64,000 bases of DNA from Chaetoderma sp. LZ-2023a (taxonomy: Eukaryota; Mollusca; Caudofoveata; Chaetodermatida; Chaetodermatidae), in the NCBI GenBank assembly GCA_034401795.1, contig JAVVLW010002688.1, forward strand, positions 62,001-126,000, written 5' to 3'. Positions 11,250-22,544 of this stretch are shown piece after piece (positions within the stretch are counted from its first letter, which is position 1; each line of letters begins with the position of its first letter). Made by a program: the position numbers and the translations under genes. Below the pieces are notes generated by a model. That model made no database searches, had not been told where the DNA came from, and saw nothing but the letters and a program-made list of their open reading frames with translations.

Positions 11250-12435
11250 AATGATCATTCACTGAGCAAATATTTGAATTTTCTTTTAAAATCTTGACAA
11301 ATGAAAGAGTTAATTGATAAAAGGAGCATTTTTAGCGCTTTGAGGCGCTCTCATTAACCATTTCGTCTCGCGATGCGTGTACAATTATATCAACTACGCC
11401 GGTAGTGGACAAATTTGCTTGTGTAGCAAAAATAGGTTCTTTTGGAATTGTATGATTATATTTAGAACATACCATTTTTGTTATCCTCATTATATATGGA
11501 TTCAGACAGAATTAGGGTGCCATTTTTCATATGGCCATAGTGGTCATTTTCCTGCCATGTAACACCCACTCCCAATTTGCTCAGAGAGTAACGTGAAATT
11601 GGCTTCTTTGCAGAATACGTTTAACCCACTAGCATGTAGCATACCAAATGAAAGGCAATGACTAGTACATAGCACTAATCCACCTATCTAATATTAAGTG
11701 TTGAATCCACTTTTCTATTTTGACATTATTTACGTTAGACAAGTACTGATATCCACTGGGAGCAGCATTCCAGACCACCACCCCAATGCCCACCATTGCT
11801 CGCTCTTTGTTAAGTAACAATGCAACACTATTATAGCTAAAAGGGTGTATACGCCGGCTCAGGAATGTGTGAAGAATGTCTCTTTATCAAGCAATGAAAA
11901 TGTGCTATTAGATATAGAGAGATGTAGACCGAGTATGTTCTACTTACATAGTAATTTTCACCAGTCTCTTCCACCCCCTTGTGTTGGTGGTTCAGTTTGT
12001 GCAGTCGATCTGTTCCTAAAAGCGCAGGCTCTTTCATCTGTTCCGGTATGGATTACTCACACCCTCTAGCCAAGGTTTAACTACTTTCAGAGTTTAGGGT
12101 GTTTTATTCTTTCATCGTCCGTCCTTTGTTTTTTCTGGCTCCCCACCTCATCCCTCCCATCGTCAGTGCCTCCGCCCTCTCTCTGATGGTGGGGATTGGT
12201 GGGTGGAGGAGTGTCGTGGGGAGTCTTCGAGGGTTAGAAGGTTCACTTTTTATTTTTGAGGAAACAAGATCCAAATTAAGATTAAGAAAAAAAGATTAAT
12301 CGTATGAAAATTTTGAGCGTTAACCATTTAACACTCACAGTAGTTTAAATGTGAATTATTTGTACAGTACTTATTTAGAGAATTTATTAAATTATTGAAC
12401 GGATGCAGCTAACACACAACTTCAACTAGGAGCCA
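11250..12435. other. Gene 1 intron, nothing recognised
   Basis: Open frames at 11377, 11845 and 12099 are short and carry no domain. No dispersed family identified elsewhere in the window is evident here. Confidence 0.4.
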
Positions 12436-12440
12436 GGTAT

Positions 12441-12731
12441 ATGGACGATACTGCCGAATTTGATGCAATAACTGGTGGGAATCTAGGTTTTAAAGACAGA
12501 AGAAAACTATGTTTATTAAGTAAGGTAGTGATAGGACGGATTCATTCAGGCATATTTTTACAAGACCATTATCTAATTGGATCAGTAGATTTACGATTAG
12601 ATTTAAAGGCTAGCAAAGATGTATTTTCTCTTATGTATGCAGTCAATGGTAGCGAAAGAATATCAGCAAATTTGTACATAAGAAAAATTACGCCATCTTC
12701 AGAACAGCTTATCGATAATATATTTTCCTAA
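12441..12731 (+). pseudogene. Fossil fragment of a Polinton/adintovirus-type structural gene
   Basis: A 96-codon frame carries RRKLCLLSKVVIGRIHSGIF followed by YLIGSVDLRLDLKASKDVFS. This matches, from memory, the family annotated in invertebrates as F54H12.2-like. I associate that family with Polinton-type and adintovirus-like elements. Related but broken sequence seems to continue to about 13000. No ends, repeats or neighbouring genes of the element are visible, so it is an isolated old remnant in an intron. Confidence 0.45.
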
Positions 12732-13059
12732 ATAAATTGCAACAGCGACACAAAAAGGGACTTTAACGTTAACAACTATCTCTGGTGACTTGCATTTGCT
12801 TAGTTCAATATTATTTAAACATCTTAGAGCTCTCTTAGTATATGTTCCTTTTATAGTCATAGGTTTTCCGTCTGCATATGGTATTTTAAACTAAATATCA
12901 AACTCGAAACCGTCGCTTAATTTGCAATCAATAATTGATTGAACAACTCTAGCAACAGTATCTAAGATTGTATCTGTGCCAATATTACGCCATTTTGCAA
13001 ATGGTTGCTGTATTGGTTGCTGTATTAAGTGCCGGATGTCTTAATGCACATTTCAAGTT

Positions 13060-13140
13060 TTTGCTAATCCCCGTCCACCTCTAATTAAGCTCCACCCACA
13101 CCTCACTCGTATTGGGATCAATCGATCCCTGAACTCTGTA
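13060..13140 (+). mobile_element. Family A fragment (A side only)
   Basis: The A-side block TAAGCTCCACCCACACCTC, then GGGATCAATCGATCCCTGAA, is present. The core and B side are absent. Confidence 0.7.
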
Positions 13141-13288
13141 GCATGTTACTTTGATGTATGTCTGACGTCGATGTTATAAGTGCTACAGATACTGCTGTTG
13201 TTGACGCCACTATTGTTGTCTGTATTGATAGTGTTGTAATATCCAATATTAAATACGTAGGGGTATTATAAGGTAATGGCATGTATGC

Positions 13289-13690
13289 AATTCACATTTC
13301 CAGAGTATCCACCCATCATATGACGTCATAATCATCTACGCGGTGTGTAGAATGACATCATAATGGATGACGTCATGAATGATGTCGATAAGTACGTCAC
13401 GAACGCATATTTGAAGACGATCTATGCATTGTTGTACAAATTGTTTGCTTTTACTATTTAATAAATATTCTGTTGAATATTTTGAAACTAATTTAACTAG
13501 GCGCTGTTGCTGCCAAAGGCAGCAACAGCACCCAGTCAAATTAGTTACAAAATATTCAACAGCTTCCCTGTATAGTTTTCAGGAAACTGATAGCTAGGGC
13601 ATTCGGGGATCGATCAATCCGAACACGGCGAGGTGTGAGTGGAGCTTAGCTAGTAATGGGCGGGGCATAGCTAAAATGGAAAGGTCCATT
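13289..13690 (-). mobile_element. Family A MITE, full copy, 402 bp
   Basis: It starts AATTCACATTTCCAG (B end) and ends GGAAAGGTCCATT (A end). The B side has two exact TGACGTCA octamers and TTTACTATTTAATAAA. The core is a near-perfect palindrome whose arms (GTTGAATATTTTGAAACTAA and the mirrored TTAGTTACAAAATATTCAAC) meet at GCTGTTGCTGCC/GGCAGCAACAGC. The A side has TCGATCAATCC, GGAGCTTAGCTAG and GGGCGGGGCATAGC. ATT on both sides fits a 3-bp target duplication. It is the clearest reference copy, and no protein is encoded. Confidence 0.9.
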
Positions 13691-13784
13691 GTCATTGTTG
13701 TTGCGGACATTATTATTGCTATTGTTGACGTGGTCGTTGTTATTGATATAGTGGTTGTTATATTTTCCAAATCAGATAACGACG

Positions 13785-14035
13785 GATCCCAAAATAAAAC
13801 GTCATAAAAAACTAGATGACGTGTAGGATGACGTCATAATTAATTTTGGCATGAATGACTCGATTTGGTCCGCCTTAAACGCTTAATAATCCGTCAGGTT
13901 ATATGAATTGTATGTCTTTACTATTTAATAAACATAGGCAGCAACAGCACCCAGTCAAATTAGTTTCAAAATGTTCAACACCTTACCTGTATAGTCATCA
14001 GTAAATTGGTAGACATGGAGTTCAGACATTGATTG
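13785..14035 (-). mobile_element. Family A MITE, partial, variant B side
   Basis: TGACGTCA, GTATGTCTTTACTATTTAAT, then GGCAGCAACAGCACCCAG and TTAGTTTCAAAATGTTCAAC are followed by a truncated A side. The palindrome has lost one arm. It runs into the ATT microsatellite at 14041. Confidence 0.75.
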
Positions 14036-14038
14036 ATA

Positions 14039-14040
<2 letters not shown>

Positions 14041-14108
<68 letters not shown>

Positions 14109-14128
14109 GTTATTATTGTTATTATTAT
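14041..14128. repeat. (ATT)n microsatellite
   Basis: About 29 ATT units with a few GTT interruptions at the right end. Confidence 0.95.
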
Positions 14129-14308
14129 AATCCAGCGAATCTTCTATATTTGGCCCAAGAGCATCATAACACCTGTATCAAGAGCATTATATATTAAATA
14201 TCATGTAATAACTTGAAACTATGTTATGCTAGAGAAATTAGTTTAGACCGGTTTAGAACGTATTTTGAACATGTTTACATAGTTATCACGGCCTATAAAA
14301 TGACAAAC

Positions 14309-14310
<2 letters not shown>

Positions 14311-14361
<51 letters not shown>
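14311..14361. repeat. (GA)n microsatellite
   Basis: About 25 uninterrupted GA units. Confidence 0.95.
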
Positions 14362-14363
<2 letters not shown>

Positions 14364-14364
14364 T

Positions 14365-16300
14365 CAAAGTTTAGTCAATTCAACAGTCAGTAGGTTTTGA
14401 AAAGATTAAAGTAGTTCTTATCATTTCAGGAAGTGTCTTTATTTATTGAGTGGTGTCATCATCAATTCATGAATCCATTTCCTCACTCAAGCATATGTCA
14501 TCATAATCAACTAAACGACGTGTATGCTGACGACGTAATCATGTGCACCCTTCTTCCACTCAAGTATATGACGTCATAATCAATTACCTCGCATGTAGGC
14601 TGGTGTAACAATTAAAATGCAGCAGCAACACTTTTTCGGCTGCACCCATTGCCATGGTAAAATACACTGAAGCTCGGCTGGGTTAATGGAGATGGCTGAC
14701 CTTCCTCCGTATTGAACATTGTGGCACTATGTTGTACCGATCGTGGCTGGCTCTGGCAAATATGGTGCATGTGGTGGTACAATTGGAAGGGTAGGGAGAA
14801 GTAGGACGAATACAGTACATGTAATCACAGACGGGCCAAGTTTGGCCACAAGCGTGTACTTGTGAGCTTACTACTGTTTAGACTTCGCAGGGGGTGGTGG
14901 GAGGTTTGGTTTGGGCCTTTTGGGAGGGTCTGGAAACGGTTTAACCCTTTAAGCTTTAACTTTCTCGTATTTCCAATGTCATGCCAATCAAACAGAAAGG
15001 CTATCGAATATTTTAACATTAATAGGACTGAGAGGCTAGTCGAAGGCTTCCAGACAGATTAATTTCAAAATATTCAACATCATATATTCATATGGTAAAG
15101 AATTTAATTTGAGGCATTCATCATTGAAAGGGGTGGGTGTGATTTTTGAAAATTAGACTCTGCGAAGCCATTTCAGAGAGGTTTCTTTTTAATAAAGCAC
15201 TCAGCCTCGAAGCTAGGTTTTTTCAGTTTTTCAGTTTTCTTTATTCCACTCAGGCTATATAACAATAGCATAAGTTGCATAACAGTCATCATTTTATATC
15301 ATAAAATTTGAGAAAGATGTATTGCTGGGGAATCACTGGAAATAGTTCTTTTACCATATTTTACTTCTTCTCAAATAAAATGTAGATATATCTCAAGTGT
15401 AAACAACATATATTTTCTTGAATTGCAGCTACAGTTATTTCGCATACTTCCATACTCATACTGAAAACAAAGGATATATCTACAGGTATATCAGTTGAAA
15501 AATCTGAACAACAGTTTCAGCAAACAACCGCAATATTGAGGACTCAAGTCCATAGGGGATTTGACTCTCGAGTCGAGTCGAATCTTTGGAACATGGGCTC
15601 GAGTGGAGTTGAGTCATTTAGTAGCAAGACTCGAGTCGATCCATTTTGCCACGATTTCCGCCCATGAAGGCCCACACTCAAGAGGGCATATTGTGCTTTG
15701 CATGTATACTCCAAACATTCATCTATGGGTTTGCTGTTAATACCTTTATCCGACCCTTGTAGAATTTCCAAGCATTGGCAAATTGAACTAGATTACTGTT
15801 TACCTGAAGTATAGGAGCGCTTCTCTTATGAATGGCCTGGGTTGTTAAATTATCTAGCTTGTTTTTTGGTAACGTTGACCTTTATACAATCACTGTTTAG
15901 CTGTTGACCTACCACTGTTGTAACTGCCTGGTCTTCAAGACCAGTCGTGGAAGAAATCACACAACCTACTATAGCCAGACATTATGTTCCATTTGTTGCT
16001 CATATATATCTGTTTATTTATATATATCATATATTTTCTGCCATAAGATATATCTCGTGTTATCTCTTCTCATTATACATCCTGTTTACATACGTGTTGT
16101 CTATATCTATACTCTAGCAGTTTGAATTTTGAATATTATGATTATATAGTGGGAATAGACATAGATATTACATTATATGTGAAAGTTGTGGTTCGTGGGG
16201 TGGGGAGGGGGTGGGGTGGTGGGGGTTAGTAATCCCTATATGGACAGTTTAAATGACCCAGCTGATTCAACAACACATTCTGCTCACTTAGTCTAAGTTT
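14365..16300. other. Gene 1 intron with diffuse repeat relics
   Basis: TGACGTCA-like and CATGACGTC stretches at 14460-14600 look like very old family A B-side relics. 15055-15085 keeps TTTCAAAATATTCAAC. A run of GAGTCGAGTCGA motifs lies at 15560-15635. No exon or domain-bearing frame is seen. Confidence 0.4.
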
Positions 16301-16304
16301 TACA

Positions 16305-16450
16305 ATACAGTAAAACCTGTCTATTGTGTTCACTTACCTTTTGGAGACCAGAAAAATGGTGATTCAATACAATAAAACTGTGTCTATTGTGACCACCTGC
16401 TTTTTTTTTAGATCAGAAGATAATGGTTCTGTAAGACAGGTAGTCATAAG
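16305..16450. mobile_element. Degenerate pogo/Tigger-type MITE relic
   Basis: ACAGTAAAACCTGTCTATTG with repeated GTCTATTGTGACCACC resembles the CAGTAAAACCT termini of pogo-like nonautonomous elements common in invertebrates. Only one end is clear. Confidence 0.4.
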
Positions 16451-16629
16451 ATCATACATCTTAAGCTTTATACTTCTTTTGGTCTAAAATGTTTTCTTAA
16501 AGCAACCTTTTTTGAGAATCTTTCCTTGAAAATGACTGATTCGTTTTAAAATTGTTTCAACTTTTATATAAAAGTGTTAAAACACATAATCAGCATATAA
16601 TTACACTCTCATTCACCTTTTGATATTAG

Positions 16630-17078
16630 TTTCTGGTCCGGAAGTGATCTTATCATACTGGAAATGGATGTGGTCCCTAGCTTCTGCAGGAAGGATCTGT
16701 AACAGCTTTAAGTGGAGTTTCCTGTCCGGAAGTGGGTATTTTCAGTCCAGAAGTCGTGTTTCAGGTACTGGAAGTGGCGTTTCCGGTCCAGAAGTGGGCA
16801 TTTCCAGTCATTTCTGGTCCGGAAGTGGGTGTTTTCAGTCTGGAAGTGACATTTCCAGTCTGGAAGTGGGCATTTCAGTTCAGGAAGGGGCGTTTCCGGT
16901 ACCGGAAGTGGCGTTTCCGATCCGGAAGTGGCCATTTCCAGTAATTTCTGGTTCAGAAGTGGGTGTTTTCGGTACCGGAAGTGACGTTTTCCGTCCAGAA
17001 GTGGGTGTTTCCGGTCCAGAAGTAGTTTCCGGTCCGGAAGTGGGCGTTTCCAATCCGCCGGTCCGGAAGTGGGCGTTT
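16630..17078. repeat. GGAAGTG minisatellite rich in ETS-type motifs
   Basis: About seventeen imperfect units of 17-34 bp have the form GTTTCCGGTCCGGAAGTGGG. Roughly half of them contain exact CCGGAAGT, the core recognised by ETS-family factors. The array lies in the gene 1 intron about 0.9-1.4 kb before the transmembrane exon. The open frames through it on both strands (for example 16620-17303) are periodic Gly/Ser/Val or Pro/Thr peptides and are not called. Confidence 0.85.
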
Positions 17079-17079
17079 C

Positions 17080-17255
17080 CGGTTCCCATTTATCGGATTT
17101 CAAGTCCCTGTTTATCGGATTTCCCCTGCCCATTTATCGACCCAACCAATCAAAGCTTCCCGTTTATAAACACAGAAATACCCGTGTATCAGGCCAACCA
17201 ATCAGAAGCTCCCATTTATCGAACTGACCAATCAGAAGCTCCCGTTTTTCGAAGC
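17080..17255. repeat. Short tandem repeat with CCAAT boxes
   Basis: Three to four units of about 30-45 bp contain CCATTTATCGA or a variant, then ACCAATCAGAAGCTCCC. Three units hold CCAATCA in the same orientation, matching the NF-Y/CCAAT-box consensus. It directly follows the GGAAGTG array. Confidence 0.7.
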
Positions 17256-17576
17256 CAAATAACTACTGCCCAGGTCATACGTGTCAGCTTTGTCCATTGT
17301 TAGAGGATTCTCTAGCTGGCTCCATTTCGTCTGATTATAAAACAACACTGTCCTCTTATAGCACATTAAATTTTACTTATATCTTACAAAATACAATTTA
17401 TTTAATCACAATAACTGCATGACTTTATTTTAACAAGTTGTTCGAAAACCCAGGTTTTTAATATTGGGTTTCCATGTCGATTTGTGGTAATGTTATGTCA
17501 AAATAGTCCCAAAGACCATTAGGGTAAATGGCATCATAGCTTTCTCTAAGCTACGTATGATACCATACCAAACACA

Positions 17577-17878
17577 ATTGAACTTTCCAGTTTTAGCTAT
17601 GCCCTGCCCATGTCTAGCTAAGCTCCACCCACACCTCGTTCGTGTTGGGATCCATCGATCCAGACACTCTGAATCTCAATTTCCTATTCAGGTAGGCTGT
17701 TGAATATTTTGAACCTAATTTGATTGGGTGCTGTTGCTGCCTGTGACAGCAACAGCACCCAGTCAAATTAGTTTCAAAATATTCGACAAACTGTTTATTA
17801 ATATTACGACGTCATCCTCCACGTTACTTATTTGATTATGACGTCATATGATGGATGGATAAACTGGAAATGCCCATT
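17577..17878 (+). mobile_element. Family A MITE in the intron before the gene 1 transmembrane exon
   Basis: It starts near GAACTTTCCAG and ends CTGGAAATGCCC. A side, palindromic core (GGGTGCTGTTGCTGCC, then GGCA-less inverted arm ACAGCAACAGCACCCAG) and B side with TGACGTCA are all present. The paralogous intron of gene 2 reads CACAATTATGAAAG at 53780-53797 without the element. Here the element lies between CACAATT and ATTATGA. That gives a 3-bp ATT target duplication and shows insertion after the gene duplication. Confidence 0.85.
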
Positions 17879-17991
17879 ATGATAGGTGCCAAAAGCTATA
17901 TATTCAATTCCGATGGAATGACATACTCCCCTACACTACATTGTAAACGTATGAATACAAATAAATTTCTTTTTCTTATTTCAATTTTTAG

Positions 17992-18113
17992 TGGAGGCTG
18001 TATAGCTTTTGTAATTTATATCGTCATTGTTATCATGGTCGTTGTCGGTATCCTCTGTGACATTCGCAAGTGGATCATGAAATCGGGACGAAAGAATAAA
18101 GAGCGTCACACAG
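17992..18113 (+). CDS. Gene 1 exon 5-equivalent: transmembrane segment and juxtamembrane tail
   Basis: This 122-nt exon runs from acceptor ATTTTTAG to donor GTTCGT. It has one base of overhang at each end and 40 codons. It encodes GGCIAFVIYIVIVIMVVVG, a single membrane span, followed by a basic cytosolic segment (RKWIMKSGRKNKERHT). Length and phase equal the gene 2 exon 53904-54025. The incoming base T completes AAT (Asn) with the AA left by 8811. The outgoing G completes GGA with the exon at 23201. The preceding intron end (GAATACAAATAAATTTC) is shared with gene 2. No stop is present. Confidence 0.75.
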
Positions 18114-18126
18114 GTTCGTGATGAAT

Positions 18127-18419
18127 GGATCCGATCAGTTACTTAGGTATATGACGACATATGACGTCATAATGAATTATGTCACATGTAGGCTGGCGAA
18201 TTACGTGTCTAGCTCCATCGTGAGCATTGAATAGTCCGTTATGTGTACGAGTTGTATGTCCTTTCTGTTGAATATTTTGAAAATAATTTGTCTGGGCGCT
18301 GTTGCTTACCTGTTTAGTTACCTTGAAATTGGGATTCTGAGAATTAAGGATACAAAGTATATGAATTGATTACAACGTGCTGGGAAAAAGTATGCGGGGC
18401 ATAACTAGAAATGGATTCC
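18127..18419 (-). mobile_element. Family A subfamily 2 MITE immediately after the gene 1 transmembrane exon
   Basis: It begins GGATCCGATCAG (B end) 13 bp past the splice donor and ends GGGGCATAACTAG...GGATTCC (A end). TGACGTCA and TTGAATATTTTGAAAATAA are present, but the second core arm is lost after GGGCGCTGTTGC. The flanking host sequence on both sides matches that around 54037-54398 in gene 2, where the element is present in the opposite orientation. Confidence 0.8.
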
Positions 18420-18659
18420 TCTGTAAAAACATAAACTCTAACACGATAGATCGCATAACTGTACCCTAAATCCTGGGCCACACCAATACGAATAAACTGA
18501 ACGCATTTGTGTCTCGCGAGATCTCATTCGATACGAGATCAAGAAAAATATCTCGTGCAATGAGCCATTAACAGCCATTAGCGTAGCAATTTTCGCTAGA
18601 ATTTGGCAAAAAAGATAATTGAATATTTAAAGGACACGGTACAGACCAGATATACGGTA

Positions 18660-21255
18660 TACATACCAGACAATATTATTTCATCCACAACGTGATGGTA
18701 TAAAGCTCATAGCCGTATACATGTCACATCGTAACTCCAAAGACATGATTGAACTCGATAAATCCCTCCAGCTCATGTCATCAAGAGGCCTAACGAAGAA
18801 ACAAGTCATTCTAGCAGGTGATTTCAACCGTCCAGATATCAACTGGGAGTGATTTCAACTGCCGAGATATCAACTGGGTAAACTGTTCCAGAACGGCACA
18901 GACAAAGCTATACAGCAAATGCTAGTTGACATCTCATCCGATGCCCACCTAACTCAAATCCACATGGCACCGGCACGTCAAAGCAACACCCTTGACCTAG
19001 TATTCACATCAAACCCCACACTTGTGAAGTCATCTGCGTCAGCCCCTGGCATATCGGGCCACGACCTGGCCATAACAGACATGACCACGAAACCACATTA
19101 CGTCAATCAAGCACCAAGGAAATGCTATCAGTACTCAAAAGACAACTGGCCCCAACTAAAGAGAGAACTGGATGATTTATCAAATGATATTACCAATCAA
19201 TACCATGAAAGCGACAGTGTTCACCAGCTAGGGAGTACTTTCCATGCCCGCCTCATGTCATCAGTAGAGCGATCCATTCCATATAAAATGTGTAAGAAGA
19301 CGACCTCTCTTCCATGGTTCAATAGATCACTAAAACGCATGTTACGATGTAAAAGCAAACATTACACATAAACTAAGAAATCAGACAGCTGGGACACCGA
19401 CCGCAAATTTCAACGCATATGTAAGCTAAAAATGAGGCAGGCAGAGTGGGACCACATCAATAACGTCATCCTAGAAGGACTGACATCACACAACTCCAAG
19501 CCATTTCGGAGATACGTGAAGAGTACACGTCAGGACAACATCGGCGTCTCCCCGCTTAAAGAAAAAGGTTCATTAATGAATGACAGCAAATCAAAAGCCC
19601 GAATCCTGTTAGAACAATTTAAATCTGTGTTTACACCACATGTTGAAGATGCCGCTAACCAAGCCATGCCACCTTTCAACACAACATGCAAGCAAGCAAT
19701 CACAAATATTATCATTAAGCAGGAAGGTGTGATTAAGCTGCTAAAAGACGTCAAAGCATCCAAAGCCTCAGGACTAGACAACATCCCAAATAAAGTCCTA
19801 AACGAATGTGCTGAAAACATCGGTCCTGGTCTAAGCCTGATATTCCAGAAATCCCTGGACACTGGCACTCTACCAGAGGACTGGCTCACAGCAAATATAT
19901 TTAGCGTCTACAAGAAAGGCATAAATCATCTTGCAGAGAACTACCGACCAATCTCCCTTACCGCTGTGGCATCTAAGCTACAAGAACATATCATATGTAA
20001 GCACATCCTTGACCACCTTGAGGGAAACAGCATACTGACGAACCTCAACCATGGCTTTCGTTCTGGTTACTCATGTGAAACACAGCTGCTTATCACATCT
20101 CACGATCTGCTCAAATCATATGATGCAGGGACACAAGTTGACATCGGCATCATAGACTTTTCGAAGGGTTTTGACACAGTACCACATGACACACTTCTAT
20201 ACAAACATGAGCGGTTTGGCATTAGAGGCACCACTCATCAATGGCTATCGTGCTTTCTCACTAAGGACATGATGCGTGTTGTCCTCGAAGGTGACTCATC
20301 AGAGAAAACTACTGTCATATCCGGTGTCCTTCAAGGCACTGTCTTGAGACCTCTCCTATTTCTATGCCATATAAACGACCTGCCAAGCAGAGCCAAATCC
20401 CAGATCCGATTGTTTGCTGATGACTATCTAGTATATCGGGAGATAAAATCACCACGTGACCATTCTATCCTGCAACAATACCTTGACGCATTAGAATGTT
20501 GGGCATCTGACTGGGGCATGCAATTCAATGCAAAGAAATATTACATACTAAGTGTGAAAAACAATTTTCACTACTACAGCCTTGGCAATACCATCCTACA
20601 GCAGGTCACTAATAACCCATACCTCGGTATCCAATTCTCGGAAGATCTTAAATGGACAACCCACATAGGCAAAATTTCAAGAAAAGCTAATGCTACACTT
20701 GGCTTCCTTCGACAGAACTTAATGAACTGCCCCACATCATGCAAGAAAAATGCCCATCTATCACTTGTACGATCCATACTTGAGTACGGCGCCATAATCT
20801 GGGACCCATACCTTCAATCAGACATCGACCAGTTAGAAAAAACTCAAAGACTACAAGAGCAGAACCCTAGAATGTGTTACCCAGATGCTGCACGACCACG
20901 ACTTAATATCATTACAAGAAAGGCGTAAACAACTCCGACTGACATTCCTATTCAAGGTGGTTGAGGGGTCGATCCCACCATCCTTCATCACGAATACTTG
21001 ACAACCAAACGTCCAAGAAGAGCTGTTCGCACACGCAAATTCGAAGGCTACCTAGCAAGTACCATCCTCGAAAAGCAGGTCACAAATAATTCTAGATGTT
21101 TTTGTGTACCACCAGCAAAAACTGAACTCTTTAAACATTCATTTTTCGTACAAACAGTAATAGACTGGAACCATCTAGATGACAACTGTGTTTGTGCTCC
21201 AACTGTTGACAGTTTCCGGTCCTCACTGCATAGTAGACCACCTGTATAATATTGA
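18660..21255 (+). mobile_element. 5'-truncated CR1/Jockey-group LINE
   Basis: It starts inside the endonuclease (VILAGDFNRPDINW near 18810, GHDLAITD near 19060). It continues through reverse transcriptase and ends with the C-terminal region PPAKTELFKHSFF...VIDWNHLDD near 21110-21180. The 3' end shows no clear poly(A). A tandem copy of about 30 bp around GATATCAACTGGG interrupts the endonuclease at 18821-18880, and one or more frame breaks separate the three main frames. The 5' truncation and intact core motifs indicate a moderately young dead copy in a gene 1 intron. Confidence 0.85.
19432..20928 (+). CDS. LINE reverse transcriptase frame
   Basis: This is a 498-codon open frame inside the LINE. 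Motifs in order are SGLDNIPNKVL (near residue 115), ENYRPISLTAVASK (near 165), NLNHGFRSGYSCETQL (near 205), IIDFSKGFDTVPHD (catalytic Asp region, near 240), SGVLQGTVLRPLLF (near 295) and LFADDYLVY (YADD-equivalent, near 325). The usual FSKAFD and GSVLGPLLF have drifted to FSKGFD and GTVLRPLLF, so activity is doubtful. The frame then runs out near LEKTQRLQ. The remaining C-terminus continues in another frame (20998-21249), showing a frame break near 20850-20930. Confidence 0.85.
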   Translation: MRQAEWDHINNVILEGLTSHNSKPFRRYVKSTRQDNIGVSPLKEKGSLMNDSKSKARILLEQFKSVFTPHVEDAANQAMPPFNTTCKQAITNIIIKQEGVIKLLKDVKASKASGLDNIPNKVLNECAENIGPGLSLIFQKSLDTGTLPEDWLTANIFSVYKKGINHLAENYRPISLTAVASKLQEHIICKHILDHLEGNSILTNLNHGFRSGYSCETQLLITSHDLLKSYDAGTQVDIGIIDFSKGFDTVPHDTLLYKHERFGIRGTTHQWLSCFLTKDMMRVVLEGDSSEKTTVISGVLQGTVLRPLLFLCHINDLPSRAKSQIRLFADDYLVYREIKSPRDHSILQQYLDALECWASDWGMQFNAKKYYILSVKNNFHYYSLGNTILQQVTNNPYLGIQFSEDLKWTTHIGKISRKANATLGFLRQNLMNCPTSCKKNAHLSLVRSILEYGAIIWDPYLQSDIDQLEKTQRLQEQNPRMCYPDAARPRLNIITRKA

Positions 21256-21259
21256 ACGC

Positions 21260-22540
21260 ACTCTCTCATCCGTTGTGTTATGCCAGTATTGGTCCTACAA
21301 AATACTTCATACAGATACATATCATAAAGATACAGAAAAATAGTTCCTCTTATTTCGTCATAAAATTCAAATCGGTCGCACACAAAATGAAGACGAGAAT
21401 TTGCTGATGTTGCGTAGATGCTAATATCACACGAACCACTGGACGGGTCGAGTTAATTTTAATGTTTGTATCAATCTGGTGATACAAGGGTTTAAGATGG
21501 TATCAAAATCGACACAATCCATAGTGGTGCGTTGCAGTTCATTATGGAGATAGACTGGGTCCCGACCTGTCTGGTCTCCGAAGTTGAGTCTGTGCAACAG
21601 TCTAGTATGATGACGTGGCAAAATGGCCAGTCAGTACGTTAGAGGCATTTCGCATCATTGAATCCATGGCTCTATTTTTTATCGAACTGAATGGTTTTGA
21701 GAGATCTCGCACTGTGGTAGTTGCTTGTCCGTTTCCGACTTCACCCGGCCACACAGCCACGACTTGGCACGAGTTGCAATGCTAGCGAACCATGCTAAAC
21801 ATTTTGATAATCAGTTGAGTAAAAGTTGTTGATGCATATGCCAGAACCAGCACCAACGTTCACTGCAATTCAGTCAAATTGTTCTCAAAGATGGTTTTGG
21901 CCGGGTAATCAAAGTAATTACAGCCGGAATTTGTCATGAGCGCAGTTGCACCAACACGACAGGTAACGACTACGGCCAATTGCAACCAACTACGATCGAA
22001 CTTGCTCTATCGGGCCGACGGGCTACCACATGACTCAACTTGATACAACTGCCATTCCACACCAACGCGATTATCTGCGAAAAGCCGTTGAGTTGTGTCG
22101 GGTCGGGTATCGTTGTATTGGTGTGGCTCAGTTTTAACACATTTGTCAATGTTTATTCCTTCTAGATTAGGGTATGCCGACAACCGACATAAACAACATT
22201 CAATTATCATCCTTGCTTTCGAAAAGGCCAGAGCGCTCTTCACATGCTAAATCGGCTTTTTGCAGTTTGTATATTAGATGACGTTATTAATCTGAAAACA
22301 GCAGTTTGTCATAGTTTTCAGATTTAGGAAAAACTTTTGAAACATTTTATCTTATCGGACACAGATATGCAAGGCAGGAAAGCAAAGTAAGATGACGATA
22401 ATTTAGAACAAATGATTACCGCGAAAGAGAAAATGTTTTGGACTAGCGGTTTACAAATCTCAAATGATGTCAGAATAGAAATACGATATTAACCCTTTCA
22501 TGCTAAAACCGGCATCTGCAATGGTCTTAGAAAATGACAA
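21260..22540. other. Gene 1 intron, one small shared repeat
   Basis: 22140-22220, read on the minus strand (ATAATTGAATGT, TACCCTAATCTAGA, ACATTGACAAA), matches 54595-54690 near gene 2. Apart from that, no exon or named repeat is seen. Confidence 0.45.
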
Positions 22541-22544
22541 TTTG

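Noticed and set aside
13289-13420. TGACGTCA cluster as a host promoter
   Set aside because: The octamers belong to the family A consensus and recur in every copy, so they are not evidence of a promoter at this place.
16620-17303. 227-codon frame through the GGAAGTG array
   Set aside because: Periodic translation of a minisatellite, open on both strands in several frames.
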